Shown here piece after piece: positions 1-8,893 of a stretch of DNA of 64,000 nucleotides (within the stretch, counting starts at the first letter, position 1; each line of letters begins with the position of its first letter). The stretch comes from Enterococcus sp. 9E7_DIV0242 (GTDB lineage Bacteria > Bacillota > Bacilli > Lactobacillales > Enterococcaceae): positions 744,001-808,000 of the forward strand of contig NZ_CP147247.1 in NCBI RefSeq assembly GCF_002140975.2, in the 5' to 3' direction. The translations under genes were made by a program, and so were the position numbers. A model generated the notes under the pieces. The model saw only the letters and a list, made by a program, of their open reading frames with translations. It searched no databases and was not told the origin of the DNA.

Positions 1-351
1 GTTGCCGGTTTCATTTACAACTATGTTGGCATCGCAATTGGCTCTGTTATCATTTTCATGTTAAGTAAAAAATATGGTAAACCACTAGTACTTAGCTTGA
101 TTAGTGACAAAACCTATAACAAATACATTGGCTGGCTAGACAATGAAAATCGGTTTGAACGATTGTTTATTCTAGCAATTCTGTTCCCATTCTCGCCAGA
201 TGATGCTCTTTGCTTATTAGCTGGGTTGACGAAGATGTCTCTTAAAAAATTCACAGCCATCATCATTTTAGGAAAACCATTGTCCATCGCTATTTATAGC
301 TTGGCACTGATCTACGGCGGTTCTTTCCTGAACTCTTTATTAGGCTTTTAG
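1..351 (+). CDS. TVP38/TMEM64 (VTT domain) membrane protein, 3' part
   Basis: The reading frame is open from the first base of the window, so the gene starts upstream; 116 C-terminal residues are present. The visible part has a hydrophobic segment, a short cytoplasmic loop with basic residues, then the motif FSPDDALCLLAGLTKMS followed by a last hydrophobic helix. A proline and acidic residues before a small-residue helix are typical of the VTT/DedA-like superfamily of integral membrane proteins, several members of which are linked to lipid scrambling. The exact substrate is unknown. A strong terminator follows 28 bases after the stop. Confidence 0.8.
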   Translation, partial: VAGFIYNYVGIAIGSVIIFMLSKKYGKPLVLSLISDKTYNKYIGWLDNENRFERLFILAILFPFSPDDALCLLAGLTKMSLKKFTAIIILGKPLSIAIYSLALIYGGSFLNSLLGF

Positions 352-378
352 ACCAGAAATCTTTATAATGAAACTAAG

Positions 379-407
379 GTCGGGACGTTATTCTGTCCCG
401 ACTTTTT
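379..407 (+). terminator. Rho-independent terminator after the VTT gene
   Basis: Perfect 8-bp stem GTCGGGAC/GTCCCGAC (379-386 with 395-402), 8-base loop, then five T. It closes the transcript of the VTT protein. Confidence 0.85.
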
Positions 408-447
408 CAATCCATGAATAATGAAATAACAGATAGGATGAACCACG

Positions 448-2250
448 ATGAATTATTTTAAAAACAGTCTAGTAAATATTATTGATTTTTTGAAGAGCAC
501 CACTGCCTATTTTCGTGATGTGTTACTGCTTCACGGCTTTATGCTCTTTATTTTACTCCCGTTTCTTTCGAGCCTAACACGTTTTATTCTACGTCAAGGA
601 AAAATCGATTATCTATCCTACGATTCTATCGGAATTATTTTGAGCAAGCATCCCGCTGTACTCATTGCACTGCTGCTTGTTCTGGTAGCCATTCTGATCA
701 GTGTCTTTGTAGAATTTACCTTCCTCCTTTTGAGTGTCTTCTTTATCAAAAAGAAAGAGCCGATTTCTTTGAAGCAGCTACTGGTCGGAACAATCAGTCA
801 GCTGAAAAAAGTGAAACCAAGTACGATTCTTTTCTTTCTATTTTATTTCTTTCTCGTACTACCTTTGAGCGGGTTAAGCTTTAACTCTGATTTGCTTTCT
901 AAAATAAAAATCCCAGCGTTTATCTTGGATTATATTTTTGCTAATCGTGTAATTATTATCGCTTCTGTGATTGTCGTTTATCTCCTATTGATTTATCTCT
1001 CTATCCGACTAATCTTTGCGCTACCAGAGATGATTCTAAGAGATTTGAGCTTTAAGGATGCGGTAAAAGAGAGCTGGAGCAGCACCAAGGGGCAGTTTCT
1101 AAAGGTACTTGGACAGTTCATTTTTATTGGTGGAACGATCTTAGTAGTCGCTGCTCTAGGTTATTCCCTGATTTTTCTTGCTCAAGCGGGAATAGAAGCC
1201 TATTTACCATCCTATGCACTCACCGGAGCAGTCGCCGCAATGACTTTGCTTCAAGCTATGTTTTTACTGAACATTGTATTATCGACCGTTGGGATTTTTT
1301 ATATCACGATTGATTTTATGGATGATGAGGGCTTTCTCCCTGATCTTCCTTCTTGGTACAAAAGAGAAGAAGCCTTACCAGGCAAACCTTGGACATTTGG
1401 TAAAGTTGCGGGCTTTGCTTTCATAGCAACCCTTTTTGGTATCGGTGTCGGAACTTACAACACCAATTACTTGAGTAATTATTCCATTAAGAAGCCCTTG
1501 ACGATTTCTCATCGCGGCGTAGATAATAGCAATAGCGTACAAAACAGCCTAGATGCTCTAAGAAAAACAAGCAAGTTAAACCCTTCGTATATTGAAATGG
1601 ACATTCAAGAAACAAAGGATACGCAATTTGTCGTCATGCACGATTTCAATCTAAAAAAACTAACTGGGGTAAATAAACGACCAAACCAATTGACTCTAGC
1701 CGAACTTGAACAGCTGACTGCCAAAGAAAATGGCATGGAAGAAGCCGTTGTTTCTTTTGACGACTATCTGAGTGAGGCAAAAAAACTGGAGCAACCACTT
1801 TTGATTGAAATTAAAGCAACACCTCAAGACAGCCCGGATATGGTCGATCGTTTTGTCGCCAAGTATGGCGAAACGATTCTAGCAGAAAAACATATTCTTC
1901 ATACCTTGACCTTTGATGTTGCAACAAAGCTGAAGGAACTGGAACCTCGATTTTATGTTGGGTATATCCTGCCTTTCAATATCGTAGGTCCGCCTATATC
2001 AACCGTTGACTTCTTTACAATGGAATTCACGACCCTGAATAGAAACTTCATTGACGCTGCTCATAACGACGGGAAAAAGGTCTATGCATGGACGGTAAAT
2101 GATGAAGACACGATGACACGTATGATGTTCTACGGAGTTGATGGAATCATTACGGATTACATGGAGCTTTTAAATGATACAATCAAAACTGATTTGAAGG
2201 AACCAACCTATTCTGACAAGCTCTTTTACTTTGTTACAGGAATTGGGTAA
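448..2250 (+). CDS. Membrane-anchored glycerophosphodiester phosphodiesterase
   Basis: 600-residue two-part protein. Residues 1 to about 340 contain multiple hydrophobic helices, matching the GDPD-associated membrane domain found in Firmicutes. Residues about 350-585 are a GDPD catalytic TIM barrel: ISHRG supplies the first catalytic His-Arg pair, EMDIQETKD the metal-binding acidic residues, and VVMHDF the second catalytic His. The family hydrolyses glycerophosphodiesters to glycerol-3-phosphate and an alcohol. A membrane-tethered form probably acts on lipid or teichoic-acid-derived substrates, which is inference. It is a single-gene transcript bounded by terminators on both sides. Confidence 0.88.
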   Translation: MNYFKNSLVNIIDFLKSTTAYFRDVLLLHGFMLFILLPFLSSLTRFILRQGKIDYLSYDSIGIILSKHPAVLIALLLVLVAILISVFVEFTFLLLSVFFIKKKEPISLKQLLVGTISQLKKVKPSTILFFLFYFFLVLPLSGLSFNSDLLSKIKIPAFILDYIFANRVIIIASVIVVYLLLIYLSIRLIFALPEMILRDLSFKDAVKESWSSTKGQFLKVLGQFIFIGGTILVVAALGYSLIFLAQAGIEAYLPSYALTGAVAAMTLLQAMFLLNIVLSTVGIFYITIDFMDDEGFLPDLPSWYKREEALPGKPWTFGKVAGFAFIATLFGIGVGTYNTNYLSNYSIKKPLTISHRGVDNSNSVQNSLDALRKTSKLNPSYIEMDIQETKDTQFVVMHDFNLKKLTGVNKRPNQLTLAELEQLTAKENGMEEAVVSFDDYLSEAKKLEQPLLIEIKATPQDSPDMVDRFVAKYGETILAEKHILHTLTFDVATKLKELEPRFYVGYILPFNIVGPPISTVDFFTMEFTTLNRNFIDAAHNDGKKVYAWTVNDEDTMTRMMFYGVDGIITDYMELLNDTIKTDLKEPTYSDKLFYFVTGIG

Positions 2251-2294
2251 TCTGAGCAAGCAACACCTTCAAGCGAACGTATGAAATAAAAAAG

Positions 2295-2340
2295 ACCTTC
2301 TGATGATCAACAGCTTTTGCTGACTATCAGAAGGTTTTTT
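2295..2340. terminator. Bidirectional terminator between GDPD and nth
   Basis: Stem ACCTTCTGAT/ATCAGAAGGT (2295-2304 with 2326-2335), with an inner CAGC/GCTG stem. T-runs follow on both strands. It lies between the convergent genes GDPD and nth and can serve both. Confidence 0.85.
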
Positions 2341-2342
2341 CA

Positions 2343-2996
2343 CTAGTTATTTTTCCCTTGCATCCGACTCTTACCGTCCTGACACATATAAAGCAACGGA
2401 CAAATCTCACATTTTGGATTTCTTGCCAGACAATGGTATCGGCCAAAGAAAATCATCGTATGATGGGTTTTTACCCACAGTTCCTTAGGTACTTTCTTCA
2501 TCAAGGTTTCTTCGACCTGAGTTACATTGGCATCTAGCTTACAGATACGCAATCGTTTGGAGACACGTTCAACATGGGTATCAACAGCAATCGCAGGTTC
2601 TCCAAATGCATCACCCATAACAACATTTGCTGTCTTTCGGCCTACGCCCGGCAGAGTAATCAACTCTTCTCGTGTTTTAGGCACCTCTCCCCCAAAACGT
2701 TCAATCAGCTGTGCTGCACAAGCCTTGATATTCTTACCTTTGTTACGATACAGACCGATCGTTTTGATTTTATCGATCAAGTCATCTAATGGCGCGGCAG
2801 CCATTGCTTCCGGAGTTGGATAAGCTGCAAATAATGCCGGTGTCGCTTTGTTGACCGACACATCGGTTGCCTGAGCACTGAGAATGACAGCAATCAGAAG
2901 TTCAAAAGGATTTTTATGCTGCAATTCCCCTACAGCTTCCGGAAACATCTCATACATGATCGTAATAGCTTCCATTGTTTTTTCTTTTGAAATCAT
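2343..2996 (-). CDS. nth: Endonuclease III (DNA glycosylase/AP lyase)
   Basis: 217-residue base-excision-repair enzyme that removes oxidised pyrimidines and cleaves the AP site. The helix-hairpin-helix LPGVGRKTANVV carries the catalytic lysine, and VDTHVERV the catalytic aspartate. The C-terminus has the iron-sulfur cluster cysteines spaced C-x6-C-x2-C-x5-C. I start it at 2996 because AGGAGG lies 6 bases upstream there. A longer reading from 3014 would put the start inside dnaD without a ribosome site. It follows dnaD closely, as in Bacillus and enterococci, and is probably cotranscribed with it. Confidence 0.95.
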   Translation of the reverse strand: MISKEKTMEAITIMYEMFPEAVGELQHKNPFELLIAVILSAQATDVSVNKATPALFAAYPTPEAMAAAPLDDLIDKIKTIGLYRNKGKNIKACAAQLIERFGGEVPKTREELITLPGVGRKTANVVMGDAFGEPAIAVDTHVERVSKRLRICKLDANVTQVEETLMKKVPKELWVKTHHTMIFFGRYHCLARNPKCEICPLLYMCQDGKSRMQGKNN

Positions 2997-3006
2997 ATGA
3001 ACCCTC

Positions 3007-3723
3007 CTATTCACTGTCCTCAGGATTCAACCAGTTATGCAAGGTCACTCGTGGCAGTTCCTCCTGTGTCTGACTTTCTTCCTCAATTTCCTTTTGAAGC
3101 AACGCTTGTTTGCGTTTCTTCTGATCATCAGCAACCTGTTCTTTCGTTGTGATGTTTTTTCTTTCCCAAGCCAAAAGAATTCTATCAATGTACTTCAAGC
3201 TATATGCTTGATTCAACACAGCCTCTTTTAGTGCCAGACGAATCAGCTCTGGTTTATAGCTGTCTGTTTCCAACCACTGACCAATCATTTCCAATTCTAT
3301 TGGAGACAGCGGTCGAGAGAACTCCTTTTCAAAGCCCTGATAAAGCTCTTTGATCGCTTCTTCCTCTGTTTGCAGCTGCTTTTGAACTGTTTGCTTTTTC
3401 TGAACAGCTTCTATCTTCTGAAAGATTGGCAGCAAATCATAAGAATCCATCATCTGTCCCTGTTCGTTCTGCTTGGTATCAATTCGAACACAGCCTTTGA
3501 TTACTAGCTCATTCAACAAGCGATAGATTGCTTCCTTGGGTTTCCCCATGATCTCACTGATTGCCATGAGATCCGGAAACAAATCTCCTTTGGACTGGGA
3601 ACGATACAGCTGCAGCCAGAAAAGAAACTCTTCATCACTTAACCCGATTTTCTGGTAATGTTCAATTACCAGATTGGAAATCGTTGTTTCACCGGCTTCT
3701 AAATACTCTTGAATTGACAGCAT
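3007..3723 (-). CDS. dnaD: DNA replication protein DnaD
   Basis: 238-residue primosome protein that helps load the replicative helicase with DnaB/DnaI in Firmicutes. The N-terminal 100 residues form the winged-helix domain (FLFWLQLYRSQSKGDLFPDL and after). Residues about 130-200 form the DnaB_2/DnaD C-terminal helical domain, recognisable by IELEMIGQWLE and YIDRILLAWERKNI. The tail is charged and glutamine-rich. It lies directly upstream of nth, a synteny conserved in Bacillales and Lactobacillales. The ATG at 3723 has a GAGGGG about 11 bases upstream. Confidence 0.93.
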   Translation of the reverse strand: MLSIQEYLEAGETTISNLVIEHYQKIGLSDEEFLFWLQLYRSQSKGDLFPDLMAISEIMGKPKEAIYRLLNELVIKGCVRIDTKQNEQGQMMDSYDLLPIFQKIEAVQKKQTVQKQLQTEEEAIKELYQGFEKEFSRPLSPIELEMIGQWLETDSYKPELIRLALKEAVLNQAYSLKYIDRILLAWERKNITTKEQVADDQKKRKQALLQKEIEEESQTQEELPRVTLHNWLNPEDSE

Positions 3724-3815
3724 GACCGCTCATTCCCCTCTTATACATTTATTCAGCAGTTTTACCGCTTCTTCTTCAACTCTCTCCAAGCTTCTTTTCA
3801 GTAAACCAACAGAAA

Positions 3816-5315
3816 TTATTCTTTTATTTGATACACATCAAAATATACGGATTTCATATAGTCAATCAAGTAGCTTGACCGCAACGCTTCACCCGTTGCA
3901 TTGACAATTAACTCATTTGGCTTCTTAGAAGCACCATAACGGTGAATTTTTTCTGTCATCCAATTGTAAATCGGCGCATAGTTATCTGACAAAAGAACAT
4001 CGTCCATATTTATTTCTTGCTTCAACGTATGGTTCAATTGCGCTGCATACATATACCCTAGAGCATAAGATGGGAAGTAACCAAAGCTTCCGCCGGACCA
4101 GTGGACATCTTGAAGGATGCCTTCCAAATCATTTTCAGGACGAATCCCCAAATACTCTTCATACTTATCTGCCCAGATTTTTGGCAGCTCCTCCAAAGAA
4201 ACTTCTTCATTGAAAATCATTTTTTCTATCTCATAGCGAATGATAATGTGCAACGGATAGGTCAGACTATCGGCTTCGATACGAATCAAGCTAGCTTTGG
4301 TTTCTTTCAAGCCTCTATAAAATGTATCAAAATCAATATCATCAAAAGTACCCTCTGTATATTTTTGGAACAGCGGGTATTGTTTTTTCCAGAAGCTTCT
4401 ATTGCTACCTAAAATGATTTCATTAAAGAGTGACTGAGATTCATGGATCCCCATAGAAGCACCTGTTGATAATGGTGTGTAGTCGTATTTAGGATCGATG
4501 TTCTGCTCATAAATACCATGACCGGCTTCATGAATAACACCAAAAACAGCCATCGAGAAATTGTTCTCATCCCAACGTGTCGTAATCCGTGCATCGTTTC
4601 TGTTCAAATCCAGCATAAATGGATGAACTGTGTCGTCCAGACGACCTTTTGAGAAATCATAGCCTAATTGCTGAGCTACATCAATGACAAATCGTTTCTG
4701 TTGTTCTTTCGAAACATGACGCGATAGAAAATCAGTGCGAGGAACTGTCCCTTTTTCTGCAATCTCTTGTCTGATAGTCATAATCCCAGTCTTCAGCTCT
4801 GAAAATAGCTGATCCAACTTCTCAACAGTTAATCCTGGTTCATATTGATTCAGTAATACATCATAGGGCGTCTTTTCTTCTTTTTGCCAATGAGGGATGA
4901 ACTCCTTCAAAAAACTAATCAGATTCCCAATCGCTGTTTTCATCTCAGCAAAGTCTTTCTTGTCTCTCGCATTCAACCACGCCGTATGCGCCTTAGAAAT
5001 TTCTCCATGATAGGCTTCCATTTTCTCTGGTGCAATACTATAGTTGCGCTCATACTCTTCCTTGACCTCATTGAATACTTCACTGCCAACCTCAGATAAC
5101 TCATCAGGATGTTCAGAAAAATAGGCAACCGCCTCTTGGATGACCGGACCCGTATTTTTTTCGAAAGCCAGCTTGTTCAAATAACCGACAACATCGCCTC
5201 GAAAACTACTTGATACATCCGGCATTCCTGTCTGTCCATCCCACTCCAACAGTCCTAATGCCTGATTCAGCATATCGATTTCTTTTATCTCTCTTAGAAA
5301 TGATGTTTCATTCAT
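3816..5315 (-). CDS. M32-family metallocarboxypeptidase
   Basis: 499-residue cytosolic zinc carboxypeptidase of the thermostable carboxypeptidase (Taq) family, which trims C-terminal residues from peptides. The zinc motif HEAGH is at about residues 262-266, with the family-specific GIHESQSLFNE shortly after giving the third ligand. The start at 5315 is chosen because GAGGG lies just upstream. The longer frame to 5366 reads inside the neighbouring methyltransferase. Its start lies two bases beyond that gene's stop, so the two are translationally close and probably one operon. Confidence 0.92.
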   Translation of the reverse strand: MNETSFLREIKEIDMLNQALGLLEWDGQTGMPDVSSSFRGDVVGYLNKLAFEKNTGPVIQEAVAYFSEHPDELSEVGSEVFNEVKEEYERNYSIAPEKMEAYHGEISKAHTAWLNARDKKDFAEMKTAIGNLISFLKEFIPHWQKEEKTPYDVLLNQYEPGLTVEKLDQLFSELKTGIMTIRQEIAEKGTVPRTDFLSRHVSKEQQKRFVIDVAQQLGYDFSKGRLDDTVHPFMLDLNRNDARITTRWDENNFSMAVFGVIHEAGHGIYEQNIDPKYDYTPLSTGASMGIHESQSLFNEIILGSNRSFWKKQYPLFQKYTEGTFDDIDFDTFYRGLKETKASLIRIEADSLTYPLHIIIRYEIEKMIFNEEVSLEELPKIWADKYEEYLGIRPENDLEGILQDVHWSGGSFGYFPSYALGYMYAAQLNHTLKQEINMDDVLLSDNYAPIYNWMTEKIHRYGASKKPNELIVNATGEALRSSYLIDYMKSVYFDVYQIKE

Positions 5316-5317
5316 GA

Positions 5318-6487
5318 TTATCCCTCGTTTTCTGTTCTTGGTTTTCTCGGTGGGCGCTGCCCCCAAAATTGGAATAGATCTGTTCGCATAGCACCGTTAT
5401 AAAGCTTTCTCTTCTTCGTTGCTTTTTCCCCATAATATTGCTCAAAGGTTAAATCACTCGTCAGGATATATTTACTCCAGGTTTTCAACGGACGGAAGAC
5501 CTGTCCCATTTCTTTATATAGTTCTCTTACTGTTTCTTCATCGCCTAGACGTTCACCATAAGGAGGATTAGCCACAATGACGCCATACTCTTTATCCGTA
5601 GAAAAATCCTTGAGTGCCAGCTGTTTAAATTGGATTGAATCGCCTAAGCCGATTTCCTCCGCATTTGCTCGTGCAATTTCAATCATTCTGCCATTGATAT
5701 CTGAACCGGTAATATCCAATACAACATCGTAATCCGCTTGCTCTTCTGCTTCAGCGCGCACTTTTTCGATGACGGATGGATCGAACCAATCCCATGCTTC
5801 AAACGCAAATTCACGATTGAAGCCCGGTGCGATATTATGTCCCATTAACGCGGCTTCGATACAGAGTGTACCCGAACCACAAACCGGATCATAAAACGGA
5901 CGATCTTTCCGCCAATTCGTCAGCGTGACCAATGCTGCAGCCATGTTCTCTTTCAAAGGTGCACCACCTTTCTCCAAACGATAGCCGCGTTTAAAGAGAC
6001 TTGGTCCCGTTGTATCAAGCGTGATCATTACATGGTCTTTTAATAAAGCAACTTCCAATTGGAAGAAGGCACCACTCTCTGGCAACGGAACACTGGCCGG
6101 ACGATGGTATACCTCACGCAATCGATTAACGATTGCACGCTTCGTGATTGCCTGACAATCCGGCGTGCTGTATAGTTTTGATTTAATCGATTTTCCTGCT
6201 ACAGGAAATTCTGCATCAAATGGCAGGAAATCCTCCCAGGGCAATGCCTTAACCTGTTCAAATAACTCATCAAAACTGTAAGCATCGAATTCACCAACGA
6301 CAATTTTGACACGGTCCGCTGTTCTCAGCCATAGATTTGCAGTCGCGATGGTTTCCATAGTTCCTTCAAAACGTGCTCGACCATTTTCTACCTGACACGG
6401 AATCCCGAGATCCTTTAATTCTTTTCCGACCAATGCCTCAAGTCCACTGGCTGCGGTTGCAACAAGCTGGTATTTTTTTTCCGTCAT
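5318..6487 (-). CDS. ypsC: THUMP-domain class I rRNA (guanine-N2) methyltransferase, YpsC/RlmL-like
   Basis: 389 residues. The N-terminal 160 form the ferredoxin-like plus THUMP RNA-binding module. The C-terminal 220 form a Rossmann methyltransferase with DPVCGSGTLCIEAAL as the SAM loop and NPPYGER as the catalytic N-[PP]-Y motif of base N-methyltransferases. It corresponds to the RlmL half of the enterobacterial RlmKL fusion and to B. subtilis YpsC, whose gene also sits beside rnpB and gpsB. The likely substrate is a guanine of 23S rRNA. AGGAG precedes the ATG at good spacing. Confidence 0.92.
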   Translation of the reverse strand: MTEKKYQLVATAASGLEALVGKELKDLGIPCQVENGRARFEGTMETIATANLWLRTADRVKIVVGEFDAYSFDELFEQVKALPWEDFLPFDAEFPVAGKSIKSKLYSTPDCQAITKRAIVNRLREVYHRPASVPLPESGAFFQLEVALLKDHVMITLDTTGPSLFKRGYRLEKGGAPLKENMAAALVTLTNWRKDRPFYDPVCGSGTLCIEAALMGHNIAPGFNREFAFEAWDWFDPSVIEKVRAEAEEQADYDVVLDITGSDINGRMIEIARANAEEIGLGDSIQFKQLALKDFSTDKEYGVIVANPPYGERLGDEETVRELYKEMGQVFRPLKTWSKYILTSDLTFEQYYGEKATKKRKLYNGAMRTDLFQFWGQRPPRKPRTENEG

Positions 6488-6691
6488 ATTTGTTCTCCTA
6501 TCTGTTTATTGATTCTTGCCATTACGTCTATGTAATGAAGCATCATTATTTATTTGTCTCTTCTATGTTACCTATTCACTGATACTAAACGTAAAGCTTA
6601 AGCAACGAATACACCATGAACAGTTCTTCGCCAATGATGACCATTTTGAAGCAGCAGGAGATGTACACTCTTGCTCCAATCATCCCTATTC

Positions 6692-6723
6692 GTAAAAAAA
6701 GCCTTCACAACAATGTTGGAAGG
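6692..6723 (-). terminator. rnpB terminator
   Basis: Reading leftward, the stem CCTTCCAAC/GTTGTGAAGG (one mismatch; 6715-6723 with 6702-6711) is followed by a run of seven T. It ends the RNase P RNA transcript. Confidence 0.85.
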
Positions 6724-6733
6724 TCAGCCTGAT

Positions 6734-7124
6734 TGCCTGTAATTTTCTATAAGCCATGTTCTGTATCAGAATTTTCTCAGGTAAAAAAACTGATGGTTAC
6801 CATCTATCTGCAGAAGTATTCTGCCTCTCCTACTCGTTCATTTCCTTTAGAAGAGTGCCCCTACCAAAATTTGGGTTGCTCGCTCGAGGGGTTTACCGCG
6901 TTCCACCAGTACGGTTTCCCGTACTGCTTCGTCACTGTGGCACTTTCAAGGATACTCAGACATAGCCGAAGCCTTAGCCGTTTTTTCCTGCCGTTACTCT
7001 GAAAGAGTACCTTAGCTTATGGTTTCGCTAAGCACGAACACTACAGACATCTCAGTCTGTGCGAGCATGGACTTTCCTCAGCCTGATTACTCAGACCGCG
7101 GTAACCCGAAAATTACAGGAATCT
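6734..7124 (-). ncRNA. rnpB: RNase P RNA, bacterial type B
   Basis: About 390 nt of non-coding RNA, the catalytic subunit that matures tRNA 5' ends. The two ends pair (CCTGTAATTTT near 7119 with AAAATTACAGG near 6736) to form P1. The universal CR-I core GAGGAAAGTCC is at about 7070-7083 on this strand, and the 3' core ACAGAACATGGCTTATAG at about 6750-6770. The order of helices between them matches type B RNAs of Firmicutes. Exact ends are estimated to a few bases. It begins only about 12 bases after the gpsB stop, so it may share that transcript or have a promoter inside gpsB. Confidence 0.93.
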
Positions 7125-7136
7125 TATCCTAAAAAA

Positions 7137-7550
7137 TTAAAATTGACGTGTTTCAGAATTATCAGCTTGTTGCTGAGGTGCTGGTTCATACGATGGTGCA
7201 GCTGCACGTGTTGGTGCCGGCGTGTCATCTAGTTTTTTACCAAAGACTTCTCTTTCAAGATTAGACAATCTCTTCAAAATATCAAAGTTTGTCACCGCTG
7301 CACTCTTAGGAGCTTCTTGCATACCAGCGCTTCTTGAAGGCATTGTTTGTGATACCTTAGATGCTTGCTCAAGCTTTGCAGTCAATCGACTGTTTTCTTC
7401 TTGCAAAGCCAAAATATCTTTATTGAATGCCTCATAGTCTTTAATGACGTTGTCTAAAAACTCATCTACTTCGATTGGATCGTAACCACGCATTTTTGAT
7501 TTAAATTCTTTTTGTAAGATTTCCTTTGGGTTGTATATTAAATTTGCCAT
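7137..7550 (-). CDS. gpsB: Cell-cycle protein GpsB
   Basis: 137-residue DivIVA-like cytosolic protein that links PBP1-type synthases to the division and elongation machinery. The N-terminal part (IYNPKEILQKEF, then GYDPIEVDEFLDNV) is the conserved GpsB membrane-binding and coiled-coil domain. Residues about 35-65 are the coiled coil. A flexible Ala/Pro/Gln-rich linker leads to a short C-terminal segment ending ETRQF. It sits between rnpB and ypsA, the usual Firmicutes order, with pbp1a 1.3 kb away. GAGGTG lies just upstream of the ATG. Confidence 0.94.
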   Translation of the reverse strand: MANLIYNPKEILQKEFKSKMRGYDPIEVDEFLDNVIKDYEAFNKDILALQEENSRLTAKLEQASKVSQTMPSRSAGMQEAPKSAAVTNFDILKRLSNLEREVFGKKLDDTPAPTRAAAPSYEPAPQQQADNSETRQF

Positions 7551-7644
7551 ATCTACACCTCATTATATTCTTTACTCGTTATCCCAATTCATAATTCAAC
7601 ATTTTCATTGTATCTAAAAATAGCCGGAAAATCAAACAGATTCT

Positions 7645-8184
7645 TTATTCATGAGAAAAATTTTGTAAATCGTCCATGGAAATTAATCGATTTTCATAAA
7701 AGTGCGTTTCTGAAAAGGCTTCCGCTTCCTGTAGAAAGAACATGTTCTTTCCCGGATACTCTTTATCATAGATCATCAACGCTGCTTGAGAGTGCTCTAA
7801 AATGAATTTCGTGTGCCCTTTTAGCTGGGCAGGAGACTGATATGGCTTACGGCTAACAAAATCAACATAATCCGCTTGCCTTACTATTTTTTCTAATAAT
7901 AGCTTATTTTTCTCGTTCCAGTTCTCTCCGAATCCCTGAAAAGGAAACAAAATGCCTAATTTGACCTCATACTCCTTTTTCATTTCAGCAATAACCTCGC
8001 CAGCCCAAAGCTCTGTCCCAAGATTTCCGGCAATTAAAAACCACTCGACACCTTCTTCAAGAAAATTAATCAATTCACTTTTTAACACTTTTTTAATAAC
8101 CGCTACTTTTGGATCATTTTCTTGGAAAACATTCAACTCAAAGCTACGATATCCCGTGACAAAAACTGTTTTTACGACTTCCAT
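7645..8184 (-). CDS. ypsA: SLOG-superfamily protein YpsA (DUF1273)
   Basis: About 179 residues, a Rossmann-like SLOG-domain protein thought to bind a nucleotide-derived ligand. B. subtilis and S. aureus YpsA have been linked to cell division. VFVTGYRSFELNVF near the N-terminus and WFLIAGNLGTELWAGEV in the middle are the family signatures. The start at 8184 follows AAAGGAAAG at good spacing. In-frame ATG codons at 8205 and 8211 would add 7-9 charged residues and cannot be excluded. It is divergent from recU, and its gene neighbours (gpsB, recU) support the assignment. Confidence 0.88.
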   Translation of the reverse strand: MEVVKTVFVTGYRSFELNVFQENDPKVAVIKKVLKSELINFLEEGVEWFLIAGNLGTELWAGEVIAEMKKEYEVKLGILFPFQGFGENWNEKNKLLLEKIVRQADYVDFVSRKPYQSPAQLKGHTKFILEHSQAALMIYDKEYPGKNMFFLQEAEAFSETHFYENRLISMDDLQNFSHE

Positions 8185-8216
8185 AAGACTTTCCTTTTCT
8201 TTCATGTACATTTTTT

Positions 8217-8224
8217 GATATAAT
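8217..8224 (+). promoter_or_regulatory. Extended -10 promoter of recU-pbp1a
   Basis: TGATATAAT is an extended -10 element (TGn plus TATAAT at 8219-8224), about 23 bases before the recU start codon. No good -35 is visible at 17 bases, which fits an extended -10 promoter. Confidence 0.5.
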
Positions 8225-8246
8225 ATTCGCTAGGAGTGTGATAAAT

Positions 8247-8861
8247 ATGGTTTTTCATTATCCAAATGGAACCCCCTTTAACAATAATGAAGCATTGAAG
8301 AAGAAAAAACAAGAAAAAAAGAAGTCAATCGATTTTGGTAAGCGGGGCATGGATTTTGAAGAGGAGATCAATCAGAGCAATAGCTTCTATTTGAACCGTG
8401 GACTCGCAGTCATCCATAAAAAGCCTACTCCTGTTCAAATCGTAAAGGTGGATTATCCACGTAGAAGTGCTGCTGTTATAAAGGAAGCGTATTTTAGACA
8501 AGCTTCCACTACAGACTATAATGGTGTCTATAACGGTCTCTATTTAGACTTCGAAGCAAAGGAAACAAAAAATAAAACATCTTTTCCTTTCAAAAATTTT
8601 CATGAGCATCAAATCATTCATATGAAGCAATGTATTGCACAGCAGGGAATTTGTTTTGTTCTGCTGTGGTTTTCATCTTTAAACCGTTGCTTTTTTCTAA
8701 GCGGTGAGCGCCTGATTCATTACTGGTCAGAGCAACAAACTGGAAAAAAATCTCTGCACCTAAGTACGTTGGAAACAGAAGGAATCGAGATCAGTATTGG
8801 TCTGGCACCTAGAGTCCCTTATCTGGAAGCAGTTGATAAATATATTCGAACAATGAAGTGA
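8247..8861 (+). CDS. recU: Holliday junction resolvase RecU
   Basis: 204-residue nuclease that cleaves four-way junctions during recombination and segregation in Firmicutes. GKRGMDFEEEINQSN contains the first acidic/basic active-site segment. YLDFEAKETKNKTSFPFKNFHEHQ holds the D-x-E-x-K nuclease core. I place the start at 8247 because AGGAG ends 10 bases before it; the in-frame GTG at 8238 is too close to that site. pbp1a follows after 32 bases, the classic recU-ponA operon. Confidence 0.95.
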   Translation: MVFHYPNGTPFNNNEALKKKKQEKKKSIDFGKRGMDFEEEINQSNSFYLNRGLAVIHKKPTPVQIVKVDYPRRSAAVIKEAYFRQASTTDYNGVYNGLYLDFEAKETKNKTSFPFKNFHEHQIIHMKQCIAQQGICFVLLWFSSLNRCFFLSGERLIHYWSEQQTGKKSLHLSTLETEGIEISIGLAPRVPYLEAVDKYIRTMK

Positions 8862-8893
8862 AACATGTTCAAACAAAAAGGAGCAATTAAAAT

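Noticed and set aside
2527..2823. Rightward open frame inside nth
   Set aside because: Antisense shadow of nth; no ribosome site and no recognisable protein.
6733..7002. Short rightward frames across the RNase P RNA
   Set aside because: They lie on the opposite strand of a structured RNA gene with universal RNase P core sequences.
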